From CAVHIG01 sp963636105 (GTDB lineage Bacteria; Bacillota; Clostridia; Peptostreptococcales; Anaerovoracaceae): a stretch of DNA of 64,000 bases. Below are positions 44,233-52,266 of the stretch, piece by piece. The notes under the pieces were generated by a model. It did not search any database, was not told the DNA's origin, and saw only the letters and a list, made by a program, of their open reading frames with translations. Position 1 is the first letter of the stretch; each line of letters begins with the position of its first letter. A program made the position numbers and the translations under genes. Location of the stretch: positions 1 to 64,000 of the forward strand of contig CAVHIG010000001.1 of NCBI GenBank assembly GCA_963636105.1, given 5' to 3'.

Positions 44233-46179
44233 CTAATATTTTTCCTTCAAAATTCCCTTGCGATACGCATCGATAAGATTCTTGAGCTCCTCGACCTTAT
44301 CACGCAGCTCATCGCCCTGATCTATATCCCTTACATACATCCTGCGCTTGAGCAGCTCTACAGTACGCAAAACCGGCGCCACAAATTCCTGACTTCCATC
44401 CGGATTCATAGGCTTATATGGCTTGTGCTCCGCAAGCGCCATATACCTCGAATTGAAAATAAAGGTATATCCTGCTATTCCTGTTGTTTTCTGGTAAGCC
44501 TTCGAAATTCCTCCGTCTATTATAAAGAGCTTTCCGCCGCCCTTTATCGGACTCTCGCCATCCTTGAACTTCACAGGCACATGACCGTTCAAAATATGCG
44601 AAGTGTCAGGATCGAGGCCAAACTCAGAAAGAATCGCCTCGCAAACCTCCTTATCATTTATGAGCTTATAATAAGGTGTCGTATGCTCCTTATGCGTCGA
44701 TTTGTCCGCAATGAAAAATCTCTCAAAGGTCGTCATCTGATCCTTGCCGAATAGCGGCGACTTGCTTCCAAGCCACAGATACCACATGATATCGCCCGAA
44801 GCACCGTGCTCCTCTGCCGGATTCGGATCAAAATACGCCTTGCGCACCTCCTTATCCAGATAATCCATCAGCTCCTTGCCCTTGTAGGTGCCGCCATTTA
44901 TAGTGCAAGGCAAAAACTCTCCGCCAGCCGTCATCGGAATGCAGCCGTGATAGAGCAGATTGCCATTTATACGCTTATACATAGCACCGTGGCTGTAGAT
45001 AAAGCGTATATGCTTCTGCAGCTTTTCGCTTTCAAGGAAGGATGCCTCCAGTGTATTCATGAGGTAGGTCTCCTCAGCAGTAAGCTCGTAAGGATGCTCC
45101 GGATCTACCGTAGGGAAGTTTGTATCGCGCAGCGGCCACTCCACGCCCTTTATCGTAATAGTGCCCTTTTCATGATTTATCTTGTCCAGCAGCAGTCTGT
45201 TTTCCAGCTCATACTCAGGATGCGCCATTATGCGCTGCCCTTCTACCTTGAATTGGATTATGGAAATTGCCTTGTGCATCTTTGCGCCCAGCTCCTCGTC
45301 CACCGGGTCGAATCTGTTTTTGTCCAGTATATGAGGCTTGAAGAATTCGCAAGGGTCATCCCTATACACATTCGCGGCAAATACGGAAAGCGGCCTTAGA
45401 TTTATTCCGTAGCCGAATTCCAGCATGTCGAAGTTGTTGTAGCTTATATTCATTCTGATGACATTGGCTATGCAGGCCCAATTTCCGGTAGCCGCGCCCA
45501 TCCATGCTATGTCGTGATTTCCCCACTGGAAATCCACATCGTGAAATTCCATCAGATAGTCCATGATCTTGTCAGGATGAGAGCCTCTGTCCCATATATC
45601 GCCTATTATATGCAGGCTATCTACAGCAAGTCTGCTTATGCAATCCGTAAAATCTATGATATAATTCTCCGCAAGACCGCATTCGCAGATCGAATTTATA
45701 ATCTCGCTGTAATAATGAGCCTTGTTTGCCTCATCATCGGCGTGCAAAAGCTCATCCGTCGCATATTCAAAAAACTTTGGCAATCTCTTACGCACGCGTG
45801 AGCGCGAATATTTTCCCGAAACCGAGCGGCATATATCCACAAGATTGAGCATCGTTCTCTTGCACCAGTTTTCGTAGTCAGGCTCCTCTTCCTTGCGTCT
45901 TCCAAGCTCAGCCTCCGCATTGTATATAAGCGATGCGAGTATGTCCCGCTCGTCCCTGGTCATTGTCTCACCAAAGAGCTCCTCTATTTTGAGCCTGATA
46001 ACTCCGGAGGCGCTTTTTAGCATGTGTATAAAGGCCTCGTGCTCACCGTGAAGGTCGCTCAGAAAATACTCCGTGCCCTTTGGCAGGCTGAGTATCGCCT
46101 TGAGATTTATAATCTCAGCCGAGGCAGCCTTTATATTCGGATATTCCTTCGACAAAAGCTTCAAATAATGCTGATCCAT
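44233..46179 (-). CDS. fbp: Fructose-1,6-bisphosphatase, class III
   Basis: The 648 residues match the Firmicute class III enzyme, a calcineurin-like metallophosphatase of gluconeogenesis. YFLSDLHGEHEAF, IIGDIWDRGSHPDKIMDYLM, VDFQWGNHDIAWMGAA and the distal LNGHVPVKFKDGESPIKGGGK hold the metal ligands. It starts 18 bases after murA and is probably cotranscribed. Confidence 0.96.
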   Translation of the reverse strand: MDQHYLKLLSKEYPNIKAASAEIINLKAILSLPKGTEYFLSDLHGEHEAFIHMLKSASGVIRLKIEELFGETMTRDERDILASLIYNAEAELGRRKEEEPDYENWCKRTMLNLVDICRSVSGKYSRSRVRKRLPKFFEYATDELLHADDEANKAHYYSEIINSICECGLAENYIIDFTDCISRLAVDSLHIIGDIWDRGSHPDKIMDYLMEFHDVDFQWGNHDIAWMGAATGNWACIANVIRMNISYNNFDMLEFGYGINLRPLSVFAANVYRDDPCEFFKPHILDKNRFDPVDEELGAKMHKAISIIQFKVEGQRIMAHPEYELENRLLLDKINHEKGTITIKGVEWPLRDTNFPTVDPEHPYELTAEETYLMNTLEASFLESEKLQKHIRFIYSHGAMYKRINGNLLYHGCIPMTAGGEFLPCTINGGTYKGKELMDYLDKEVRKAYFDPNPAEEHGASGDIMWYLWLGSKSPLFGKDQMTTFERFFIADKSTHKEHTTPYYKLINDKEVCEAILSEFGLDPDTSHILNGHVPVKFKDGESPIKGGGKLFIIDGGISKAYQKTTGIAGYTFIFNSRYMALAEHKPYKPMNPDGSQEFVAPVLRTVELLKRRMYVRDIDQGDELRDKVEELKNLIDAYRKGILKEKY

Positions 46180-46197
46180 AGGTCCTCCTTATTTTCC

Positions 46198-47460
46198 TTA
46201 GTCATCTATGCGGATGACTGTCGCTCCTATACCGCGAAGCTTTTCTATAAACCTAGAATAGCCTCTTTCTATATGATATATCTCGGAAATCTCCGTAGTG
46301 CCCTCTGCCACAAGTCCCGCAAGCACCATCGCCGCGCCTGCCCTCAGATCCGTGGATATCACCTGCGCGGCCTGGAGCTTCTTGCCACCCTGCACTATCG
46401 CGCTGCCGCCATCTATCCTGATATTTGCGCCCATTCTGTTGAGCTCGCCTACATGCATATATCTGTTTTCAAAGACCGTCTCCATCACGACGCTCGAGCC
46501 CTTTACCGTAGTCAAAAGCGCCATAAATTGCGGCTGCATGTCCGTAGGGAAGCCCGGATAAGGGAGAGTCTTTATGTCAGTGGCCACAAGCTCATTTACA
46601 TCGCCTCTGACCAGCATGCCCTCATCACTGTTTTCTATGACAGCTCCACATTCACGAAGCTTTGCGATTACAGGCTTTACATGATCCGAAAGTCCGTTTG
46701 TGATCAAAAGCTGTCCGCGCGTGATCGCCGCCGCCACCATAAAGGTGCCCATCTCTATACGATCCGGTATGACCGCGTGCTTTGTACCCGAAAGGGACTT
46801 TACTCCTTCTATTTTTATTGTATCGGTACCTGCTCCCTTGATCTTTGCGCCCATTTTATTGAGGAAATTCGCAAGGTCTACTATCTCAGGCTCCTCCGCC
46901 ACGTTTTCTATGATCGAAGTACCCTCTGCCAATACCGCTGCCATCATGATATTTTCCGTAGCGCCCACGCTCGGGAAATCAAGATATACATTTCCGCCCA
47001 CAAGCTTATCCGCTACAGCCTCCACATAACCGGCTTTCTCCACAATCTTTGCGCCGAGAGCCGCAAATCCCTTCAAATGGAGGTTTATAGGTCTTGCGCC
47101 TATGGCACAGCCGCCCGGAAGAGATACCCTGACTCTGCCCGTCCTCGCAAGAAGCGGTCCCATTATAAGCACTGACGCGCGCATTTTCTTCGCAAGCTCG
47201 TATGGCGCCTCGTGCGCGAGACTGTCACCCGGCTCAATCCTCACAATGCCCTCATCATAATCCGCTGTGACATGCGCTCCCACACTCTTCAAAAGCTCGC
47301 ACATAACAGCCACATCCATGAGTGCCGGCACATCTGTTATTTCGCAGGATTCCCCGGCGAGCAGCCCCGCGGCCATTATAGGAAGCACCGCGTTTTTTGC
47401 GCCGCTTACCGCTACGGTTCCATGCAAAGGCCCGCTCTTTTGTACCAAAAACTTTGCCAT
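46198..47460 (-). CDS. murA: UDP-N-acetylglucosamine 1-carboxyvinyltransferase MurA
   Basis: This 420-residue enzyme transfers enolpyruvate from PEP to UDP-GlcNAc, the first committed step of peptidoglycan synthesis and the fosfomycin target. SGAKNAVLPIMAA carries the early Lys/Asn, and the catalytic Cys is in GGCAIGARPINLH (so fosfomycin-type Cys present). I chose ATG 47460 (MAKFLVQKSG) with AGGAG upstream; a longer frame to 47490 would start inside the abrB terminator. Confidence 0.95.
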   Translation of the reverse strand: MAKFLVQKSGPLHGTVAVSGAKNAVLPIMAAGLLAGESCEITDVPALMDVAVMCELLKSVGAHVTADYDEGIVRIEPGDSLAHEAPYELAKKMRASVLIMGPLLARTGRVRVSLPGGCAIGARPINLHLKGFAALGAKIVEKAGYVEAVADKLVGGNVYLDFPSVGATENIMMAAVLAEGTSIIENVAEEPEIVDLANFLNKMGAKIKGAGTDTIKIEGVKSLSGTKHAVIPDRIEMGTFMVAAAITRGQLLITNGLSDHVKPVIAKLRECGAVIENSDEGMLVRGDVNELVATDIKTLPYPGFPTDMQPQFMALLTTVKGSSVVMETVFENRYMHVGELNRMGANIRIDGGSAIVQGGKKLQAAQVISTDLRAGAAMVLAGLVAEGTTEISEIYHIERGYSRFIEKLRGIGATVIRIDD

Positions 47461-47476
47461 TTTATGTTCTCCTACA

Positions 47477-47508
47477 AAAAGCCTGCACATGGCACATGGC
47501 AGGCTTTT
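47477..47508 (-). terminator. Terminator/attenuator-like hairpin between abrB and murA
   Basis: AAAAGCCTGC (47477-47486) with GCAGGCTTTT (47499-47508), 10 bp over a 12-base loop. The U-run merges into the murA ribosome site (TTTTTGTAGGAG), so partial read-through could set murA expression. Confidence 0.75.
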
Positions 47509-47527
47509 GATCTTCTTTCTTATTTTA

Positions 47528-47770
47528 TTACAGCTCTCTGAGCTCCTTCAGGCAATCCTCGCAAACGTTCTTGTCATGGATTCTTCTTACGTTCTTTGCG
47601 TTTCCGCAGAATACGCAAGCAGGCTCATACTTCTTGAGGAGGATGTAATCGCCGTCTACGAAAATTTCAATCGGATCCTTGATTTCAATATCAAGAGTTC
47701 TTCTCAATTCGATAGGTAATACGATACGACCCAGCTCATCAACTTTTCTAACTATTCCTACTGCTTTCAT
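47528..47770 (-). CDS. abrB: AbrB/SpoVT-family transition-state regulator
   Basis: This 80-residue DNA-binding protein starts with the swapped-hairpin AbrB domain (GIVRKVDELGRIVLPIELRRTL). The C-terminus has a zinc-finger-like CVFCGN and CEDC pair, unlike B. subtilis AbrB. It is probably a dimeric or tetrameric global regulator. The place next to the trmN6-tmk group matches Bacillus gene order. GTTTCCGCAG (47609-47618) codes for part of FCGN. Confidence 0.9.
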   Translation of the reverse strand: MKAVGIVRKVDELGRIVLPIELRRTLDIEIKDPIEIFVDGDYILLKKYEPACVFCGNAKNVRRIHDKNVCEDCLKELREL

Positions 47771-47817
47771 AAATGTATCTCCTCTCCAAATTTTGTTAAT
47801 TCTTTCTATATATGCCT

Positions 47818-47846
47818 ATTATAACATAGAAAGGCAAGCGTTGCAA
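47818..47846 (-). promoter_or_regulatory. Promoter of abrB
   Basis: On the minus strand TTGCAA (47841-47846), 17 bases, TATAAT (47818-47823) with an extended TGT. Confidence 0.8.
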
Positions 47847-47890
47847 TAACTTATTTTTCAAGTATCACGCATTTTCAATTCTTTACACAC

Positions 47891-48229
47891 TTATTTTTCT
47901 TCGTCTTTGTCTCCGCCTCGAAACAATCCCAGAAGCGATGAGAACCCGTTTACAGTCGACGTGAGTGCGCTTACGATGTTTTGATTGCCCTTGAGAGCCG
48001 AAGATATACCTGTGGCTGCCTCTGAGACATCACTTATGATCCCGTCTATCTCCTCCGTCCTGCCGGCCGCTATGGAGCTGATTTTCTCCACGTCCTCAAG
48101 AACTCTATTTGTGCGCTTCAAAGTCTCCAAAAGATTCTTTGCGACGCAGATGAGATAGATTATCAATACGATAAGTCCTACGCCTATCGCGATCAAGCCG
48201 ATGTCCTTCAATGTCAAAGTAATTTCCAT
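47891..48229 (-). CDS. DUF948-like single-span membrane protein
   Basis: This 112-residue protein has one N-terminal membrane helix (LIAIGVGLIVLIIYLICVA), then an amphipathic, coiled-coil-prone region (LKRTNRVLEDVEKISSIAAGRTEEIDGIISDVSEA) and an acidic tail. It resembles DUF948/YtxG-type general stress proteins. The function is unknown. GGAGGG precedes the ATG, and it has its own promoter. Confidence 0.7.
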   Translation of the reverse strand: MEITLTLKDIGLIAIGVGLIVLIIYLICVAKNLLETLKRTNRVLEDVEKISSIAAGRTEEIDGIISDVSEAATGISSALKGNQNIVSALTSTVNGFSSLLGLFRGGDKDEEK

Positions 48230-48268
48230 TCAGACTACCCTCCTGACTTTCTGTTCGCTTGTATCTAT

Positions 48269-48297
48269 ATTATCCACTATATTCAAAGAAATTTCAA
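48269..48297 (-). promoter_or_regulatory. Promoter of the DUF948-like gene
   Basis: On the minus strand TTGAAA (48292-48297), 17 bases, GATAAT (48269-48274). Confidence 0.65.
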
Positions 48298-48341
48298 CAA
48301 AAAATTTTCGTATTTTACAGAATTTCCTAGGCACGCCAAGG

Positions 48342-49172
48342 CTACATTCTTTCATATATGCGCTGTATCTCCTCGCTGTAGCCCCTGCCCTCCTTTTCAT
48401 ATACATAGAGCGGAGGCAGCAGCTTAAGCTCGCGCCCGCCGTTTTTTACGCAGCGCACAAGCACAATGTTCGGTATCTCTCCCTCACGCGGGCACACAAA
48501 GCGGAGCTCTTTCGGCTCAAGCCGCTCTTCCCTGCAGGCCGCGAATATGTCCACAAGCCTTGAGGGTCTATGTACCATGCAAAGCTCCCCTTTGTCACGA
48601 AGCAGAAACTTCGCCGCCTTCACGAAATCCGCCAGCTTTGCGCTTGTCTCGTGGCGCGCTATGGTCTTTGCGTCATTTTTATTTATAAGGCCGCAGGAGC
48701 CGGTCATATAGGGCGGATTGCTCGTCACAAGGTCGAAATCCCCACGCAGGCTCATAAGCTCCGAAGTAGCTGTATTTGCAACGTCCTCGTGTATTGCTTT
48801 TAGGCGATGCGTGAGGCCGTTCAGCTCAAAGCCGCGCTGCGCGCGCAGGAAGCTTTCCTCCTGCAGCTCCATGCCGTAGATCTCCTCCGCGCTTGTCTTA
48901 TGGCTGAGTATGAGCGGAATTATTCCGCTGCCGGTACCGAGGTCTGCTATGCGCCCTGTCTTCTTTTTTCGTTCAAAGCCGCTTGCCGCAAAGTCCGCCA
49001 AAATCACGGCGTCCACTCCATAGCAGAATTCCTCCGGCTTTTGTATCAGGCGAAGCTCCCCAAAGCCTATCGCGTCTATCCTCTCACCCGGCATCGCCGC
49101 AAAGCCCGCGCCGTTTCCGCATGGGCCCGCGCCGTTTCCGCATGAGCCTGCGCCATTTCCGCAAGAAAACAT
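48342..49172 (-). CDS. trmN6: tRNA1(Val) A37 N6-methyltransferase-like protein (TrmN6/YabB) with repeat-coded N-terminus
   Basis: The SAM-dependent Rossmann domain has ADLGTGSGIIPLILS and the adenine-N6 motif TSNPPYM. ERIDAIGFGELRLIQKPEEFCYGVDAVILADFA is the usual N-terminus of TrmN6. Before it lie about 26 extra residues with three CGNGAG units coded by GCCGTTTCCGC words. ATG 49172 has AAGGATTAGGTGG upstream and lies 7 bases after ricT, while Met27 (49094) has no RBS, so the repeat is probably translated. Order tmk-holB-ricT-trmN6 matches Bacillus. Confidence 0.88.
   Translation of the reverse strand: MFSCGNGAGSCGNGAGPCGNGAGFAAMPGERIDAIGFGELRLIQKPEEFCYGVDAVILADFAASGFERKKKTGRIADLGTGSGIIPLILSHKTSAEEIYGMELQEESFLRAQRGFELNGLTHRLKAIHEDVANTATSELMSLRGDFDLVTSNPPYMTGSCGLINKNDAKTIARHETSAKLADFVKAAKFLLRDKGELCMVHRPSRLVDIFAACREERLEPKELRFVCPREGEIPNIVLVRCVKNGGRELKLLPPLYVYEKEGRGYSEEIQRIYERM
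49110..49162. repeat. Three 21-bp units of the GCCGTTTCCGC word at the trmN6 start
   Basis: GCCGTTTCCGC at 49110-49120 and 49131-49141, and the variant GCCATTTCCGC at 49152-49162. They code for SCGNGAG/PCGNGAG/SCGNGAG. Confidence 0.92.
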
Positions 49173-49179
49173 AGGCCAC

Positions 49180-50115
49180 CTAATCCTTCAGGAGATTTTT
49201 CATCTCGTCAAGAAGCTCGCCGTCCAGCTCGCCCAAAATGTCGCTTTCCTTTTCTTTTTCCTTGCCCTTGCGGTGCTTGTGCTCCATGCGCTTTATCTGC
49301 GCCTTTTCGTAGGTGTAGATGTCCGGCGAGAGCTTTTCCTGCTTGTCGTCTGTCTTTTCGTCTACGACGAGGCGTACCTTTACCTTGCTTTCTAAGATGT
49401 TTGACTCGGTGACGACTCCGATGCCGTCCGGTGTCTTGATTCTTTCGCCCACGTCAGGCATGCCCTTGCGAAGCTGCACATAGATGTCGTTTTCGTATTT
49501 CAGACAGCACATGAGTCTGCCGCATACTCCGGAGATTTTTGTCGGGTTTAAGGAAAGATTTTGAACCTTTGCCATTTTTATGGATACAGGCTCGAAGTCG
49601 GAAAGCCAGGTGTGGCAGCAAAGTCCGCGCCCGCAGCTGCCTATGCCTCCTACCATTTTGGATTCGTCTCTTACGCCAATCTGGCGGAGCTCTATCCTCA
49701 TTTTGAATACGCTTGCGAGATCCTTTACAAGCTCGCGGAAGTCGACTCTGCCGTCCGCTGTGAAGTAGAATATTATCTTGCTGTTGTCGAAGGTGTATTC
49801 TACATCTATGAGCTTCATTTCGAGGCCGTGCTTATTTACCTTTTCCTGGCAAAGCTGCAAGGCTTTTTCTTTTTTCTTTTCGTTTTCCTCGTGCTTGTGA
49901 AAATCCTCCTCTGTGGCGATTCGGATTATCTTCTTGAGCGGCGCTACGATGTTGTCCTCATGGACGCTCTTTATCGGCGCCGTTACCGTACCAAATTCAA
50001 GGCCGCGCGCAGTCTCCACTATGACGCATACGCCCTTATCCACTTCAAGTCCATCCGGGTCAAAATAGTATACCTTGCCTGCGGTTTTGAACTTTACTCC
50101 TGCTACATCTACCAT
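49180..50115 (-). CDS. ricT: RicT/YaaT (PSP1-domain) protein
   Basis: This 311-residue protein contains the PSP1 domain and the cysteine-rich blocks GSCGRGLCCHTWL and SGVCGRLMCCLKYE, ligands for the Fe-S clusters of the RicAFT (Y) complex, which helps RNase Y mature mRNAs and affects sporulation in Bacillus. The Lys/Glu-rich C-terminus is poorly conserved. GGAGG precedes the ATG, 3 bases after holB. Confidence 0.93.
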   Translation of the reverse strand: MVDVAGVKFKTAGKVYYFDPDGLEVDKGVCVIVETARGLEFGTVTAPIKSVHEDNIVAPLKKIIRIATEEDFHKHEENEKKKEKALQLCQEKVNKHGLEMKLIDVEYTFDNSKIIFYFTADGRVDFRELVKDLASVFKMRIELRQIGVRDESKMVGGIGSCGRGLCCHTWLSDFEPVSIKMAKVQNLSLNPTKISGVCGRLMCCLKYENDIYVQLRKGMPDVGERIKTPDGIGVVTESNILESKVKVRLVVDEKTDDKQEKLSPDIYTYEKAQIKRMEHKHRKGKEKEKESDILGELDGELLDEMKNLLKD

Positions 50116-50118
50116 ATT

Positions 50119-50964
50119 TTATCCTCCAATTTTTAAGACCATATTATTCAGCGCGTATGAGGGCTTGATGAAGCTGCGCACTTCCTGTCTCGCCTCCTCA
50201 ATCGCGTCTATTGCTCTGTATATATCGGCCTTGCGATAAAGCCGGCTTCCCTTTGCTTCACTTTTTATCAAATCGCTGTATACAAGCTCGAGCGCATCCA
50301 AAAGATTCAATGCTTTCTCTCTTACGAGGGCCTTGTCCTTTTCCTTATCCGTGTCGCAGGTAATCTCCGCCACGAGGCTTCTTATCTCGTAAAAGGGTCT
50401 TTTTTGCCGCAGCAACTCCGCGAGCTCTTCCGCCTTTTCGGTCAGCAGGACATATTCCGGTGTGCCGAAGGGGTTGAATCTGTAGCTCACGCAGCGCGAA
50501 CGCACTGTAGGCAAGAGCTTTTGTGAGTTTTCGGAAAGCAATATGAGCACGGTACCTCTCGGCGGCTCCTCAAGAGTTTTGAGAAGGCTGTTTTGCGCGC
50601 TTCTTGTCATGCTGTCCGCGTCCTCTATGACGGCAAAGTTTCGCTCGCCCTCGTAGGGCTTCTTTTGCAACTGCGAAAGCATTTCGAGGATGGCTTCGTT
50701 TTTCGTCGAGTTTTCGTCTTTTTCGACATAGAAGATTTCGTCGTGATTGCCATGCTCTATACGCAGGCAATTTCTGCAGCGGTCGCAGCCCTCGCCCGGC
50801 CTATCCGCGCAGAGTATGGCCTTTATGAAGCAATTTGCTATGAGCCTTTTATCCACGCGGGAATCTCCCTCAAATATGTATGCGTGCGAGATATTTCCCT
50901 GCTTTATCACCGCGGAGAGACGTTCCGTCAGCTTTTCATTTCCTTTTATGTCCTTTAGGAGCAT
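50119..50964 (-). CDS. holB: DNA polymerase III delta-prime subunit
   Basis: This 281-residue clamp-loader protein has the zinc-binding CADRPGEGCDRCRNC, the RFC motif SAQNSLLKTLEEPPRGTVLILLSEN and a sensor-like LPTVRSRC. The P-loop region reads GDSRVDKRL and is degenerate, as expected for delta-prime. AAAGGAG precedes the ATG. It lies between tmk and ricT. Confidence 0.9.
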   Translation of the reverse strand: MLLKDIKGNEKLTERLSAVIKQGNISHAYIFEGDSRVDKRLIANCFIKAILCADRPGEGCDRCRNCLRIEHGNHDEIFYVEKDENSTKNEAILEMLSQLQKKPYEGERNFAVIEDADSMTRSAQNSLLKTLEEPPRGTVLILLSENSQKLLPTVRSRCVSYRFNPFGTPEYVLLTEKAEELAELLRQKRPFYEIRSLVAEITCDTDKEKDKALVREKALNLLDALELVYSDLIKSEAKGSRLYRKADIYRAIDAIEEARQEVRSFIKPSYALNNMVLKIGG

Positions 50965-51047
50965 TTTTTGTCTCCTTTGCTAGTATAATATATTTATGCT
51001 TGATATCCCTTACAGGCGGCAAGGGATTATCTATCTTGTTGCTTGAG

Positions 51048-51698
51048 CTATAATGCCCGCGCGTATATTTTCTCCAGGTGCCGCTCTATCTCCGCCGCTA
51101 TTTCATCTATTCCGCGGCTTGCGTCTATGCCTACGATTCTGTCGGGATATTTTTTCTCAAGGGCAAGATATCCTCTATAGACTTCCTCGTGAAATTGCAA
51201 AGCCTCAAGCTCGAGTCTATCTGCCTCCGCCTCAGATATGCGCTCCTTGCCCACGCTCGGGTCAAGCTTCATAAGAAAGGTCACATCCGGCATGCAGCCT
51301 GCTATGGCATATTCATTTATCGCCATGATGCTGTCGCCAAGATGTCTTCCATAGCCCTGGTACGCAAGACTTGAGTCTATGAATCTGTCGCAAATGACCA
51401 CCTTGCCCGCGGAAAGGGCAGGCCTTATCAATTCTTCGACGTGCTGCGCGCGCGACGCCGCATAGAGCAGAGCCTCCGTCATCGCATGCATCTCGCCGTT
51501 TGCGCGATCCAAAAGAATTTCTCTTATCTTTTCTCCGATGTCGGTACCGCCCGGCTCGCGAGTGTTTAGCGTGCTGCAACCTCTTTTTTCAAAGAATTCA
51601 TTTATCCGCCTTATCTGGGTGGACTTTCCGGATCCGTCGGGGCCCTCTATCGTTATAAATATGCCTTTTTTTGCGTCTTCTTTTCTGCTTTTATCCAA
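51048..51698 (-). CDS. tmk: Thymidylate kinase
   Basis: This 216-residue dTMP kinase has P-loop EGPDGSGKST, the DR(Y/F) motif CDRFIDSSLAYQGYGR and NTREPGGTDIGEKIR. An 11-residue basic N-terminal stretch precedes the core. The likely start is TTG 51698 with AAAGG upstream; no ATG is available. It heads the tmk-holB-ricT-trmN6 group, behind the 36-residue membrane protein. Confidence 0.95.
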   Translation of the reverse strand: MDKSRKEDAKKGIFITIEGPDGSGKSTQIRRINEFFEKRGCSTLNTREPGGTDIGEKIREILLDRANGEMHAMTEALLYAASRAQHVEELIRPALSAGKVVICDRFIDSSLAYQGYGRHLGDSIMAINEYAIAGCMPDVTFLMKLDPSVGKERISEAEADRLELEALQFHEEVYRGYLALEKKYPDRIVGIDASRGIDEIAAEIERHLEKIYARAL

Positions 51699-51737
51699 AA
51701 CTTTACCTTTCTATTTCGTAGGCGAAAAGAGCTTCAT

Positions 51738-51790
51738 TTCGCTGGCTACTGACAGCTTCTTTTCACTGGCTGCTGACAGCCGAGAGCTGC
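51738..51790. repeat. Imperfect direct repeat of the CTGACAGC family
   Basis: TTCGCTGGCTACTGACAGC and TTCACTGGCTGCTGACAGC lie between the small membrane protein and tmk. They are related to the repeats at 44151 and 53715. Confidence 0.7.
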
Positions 51791-51792
51791 TC

Positions 51793-51903
51793 CTAGTGTC
51801 TTTTTTTCAATGCTTCGTCCAGGAGATTTGATAAAAAATGTATCCACAAGTAGAGAAATGGAATGCATAAGAGTGCCACAAATATTATTTTTGCCATCTT
51901 CAT
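51793..51903 (-). CDS. Small membrane protein (36 residues)
   Basis: ATG 51903 with GGGAGG about 12 bases upstream opens a 36-residue frame ending at 51793: one hydrophobic helix (IIFVALLCIPFLYLWIHFL) with a charged end (DEALKKRH). It lies 94 bases before tmk, on the same strand, with an extended -10 (TGGTAAAAT, 51964-51972) upstream. I cannot name a family. The good RBS, helix shape and location make it credible. Confidence 0.6.
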   Translation of the reverse strand: MKMAKIIFVALLCIPFLYLWIHFLSNLLDEALKKRH

Positions 51904-52129
51904 ATACTTTCTCCGCCTCCCGTACTATAAAATGTCCGCAATTGCGCATAAGCAGACATAGTCATTTTACCACATTCTTCCCTTCCCGTCACTCAAAAAT
52001 TGCAATCGCCTTCAAACGAATCCGAAAATATGTTATACCCCAGGCTCCTGCTCGCTTCTTCGCTGTACCCGCCTGTGGTTTGAATTGAAATTCAGCACAT
52101 AAAAGTAGCTGCGGAAACCGCCAAAGTTA

Positions 52130-52158
52130 TTGACAGGAGGGGTGTTTTGGCATATAAT
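52130..52158 (+). promoter_or_regulatory. Perfect consensus promoter of larC
   Basis: TTGACA (52130-52135), exactly 17 bases, TATAAT (52153-52158). A GCGGAAACCGCC variant of the dispersed word abuts it at 52111-52122. The leader is about 100 bases and contains CAAACTGAAAGTTTG, a small hairpin. Confidence 0.88.
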
Positions 52159-52266
52159 TTAAAGAAGCCATCTCAAACTGAAAGTTTGGAATGTCGATTT
52201 TTACATTTTATGCGACTCGAATTTTCTGACGTGATAGGATGACAAAATACAAGACGGAGATTTAGG

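Noticed and set aside
46024..47175. 383-codon + strand open frame
   Set aside because: Antisense shadow of fbp and murA, with Tyr/Arg/His-rich composition and no RBS.
46960..47200. Catalytic Cys replaced by Asp in MurA (fosfomycin resistance)
   Set aside because: The motif reads GGCAIGARP, so Cys is present.
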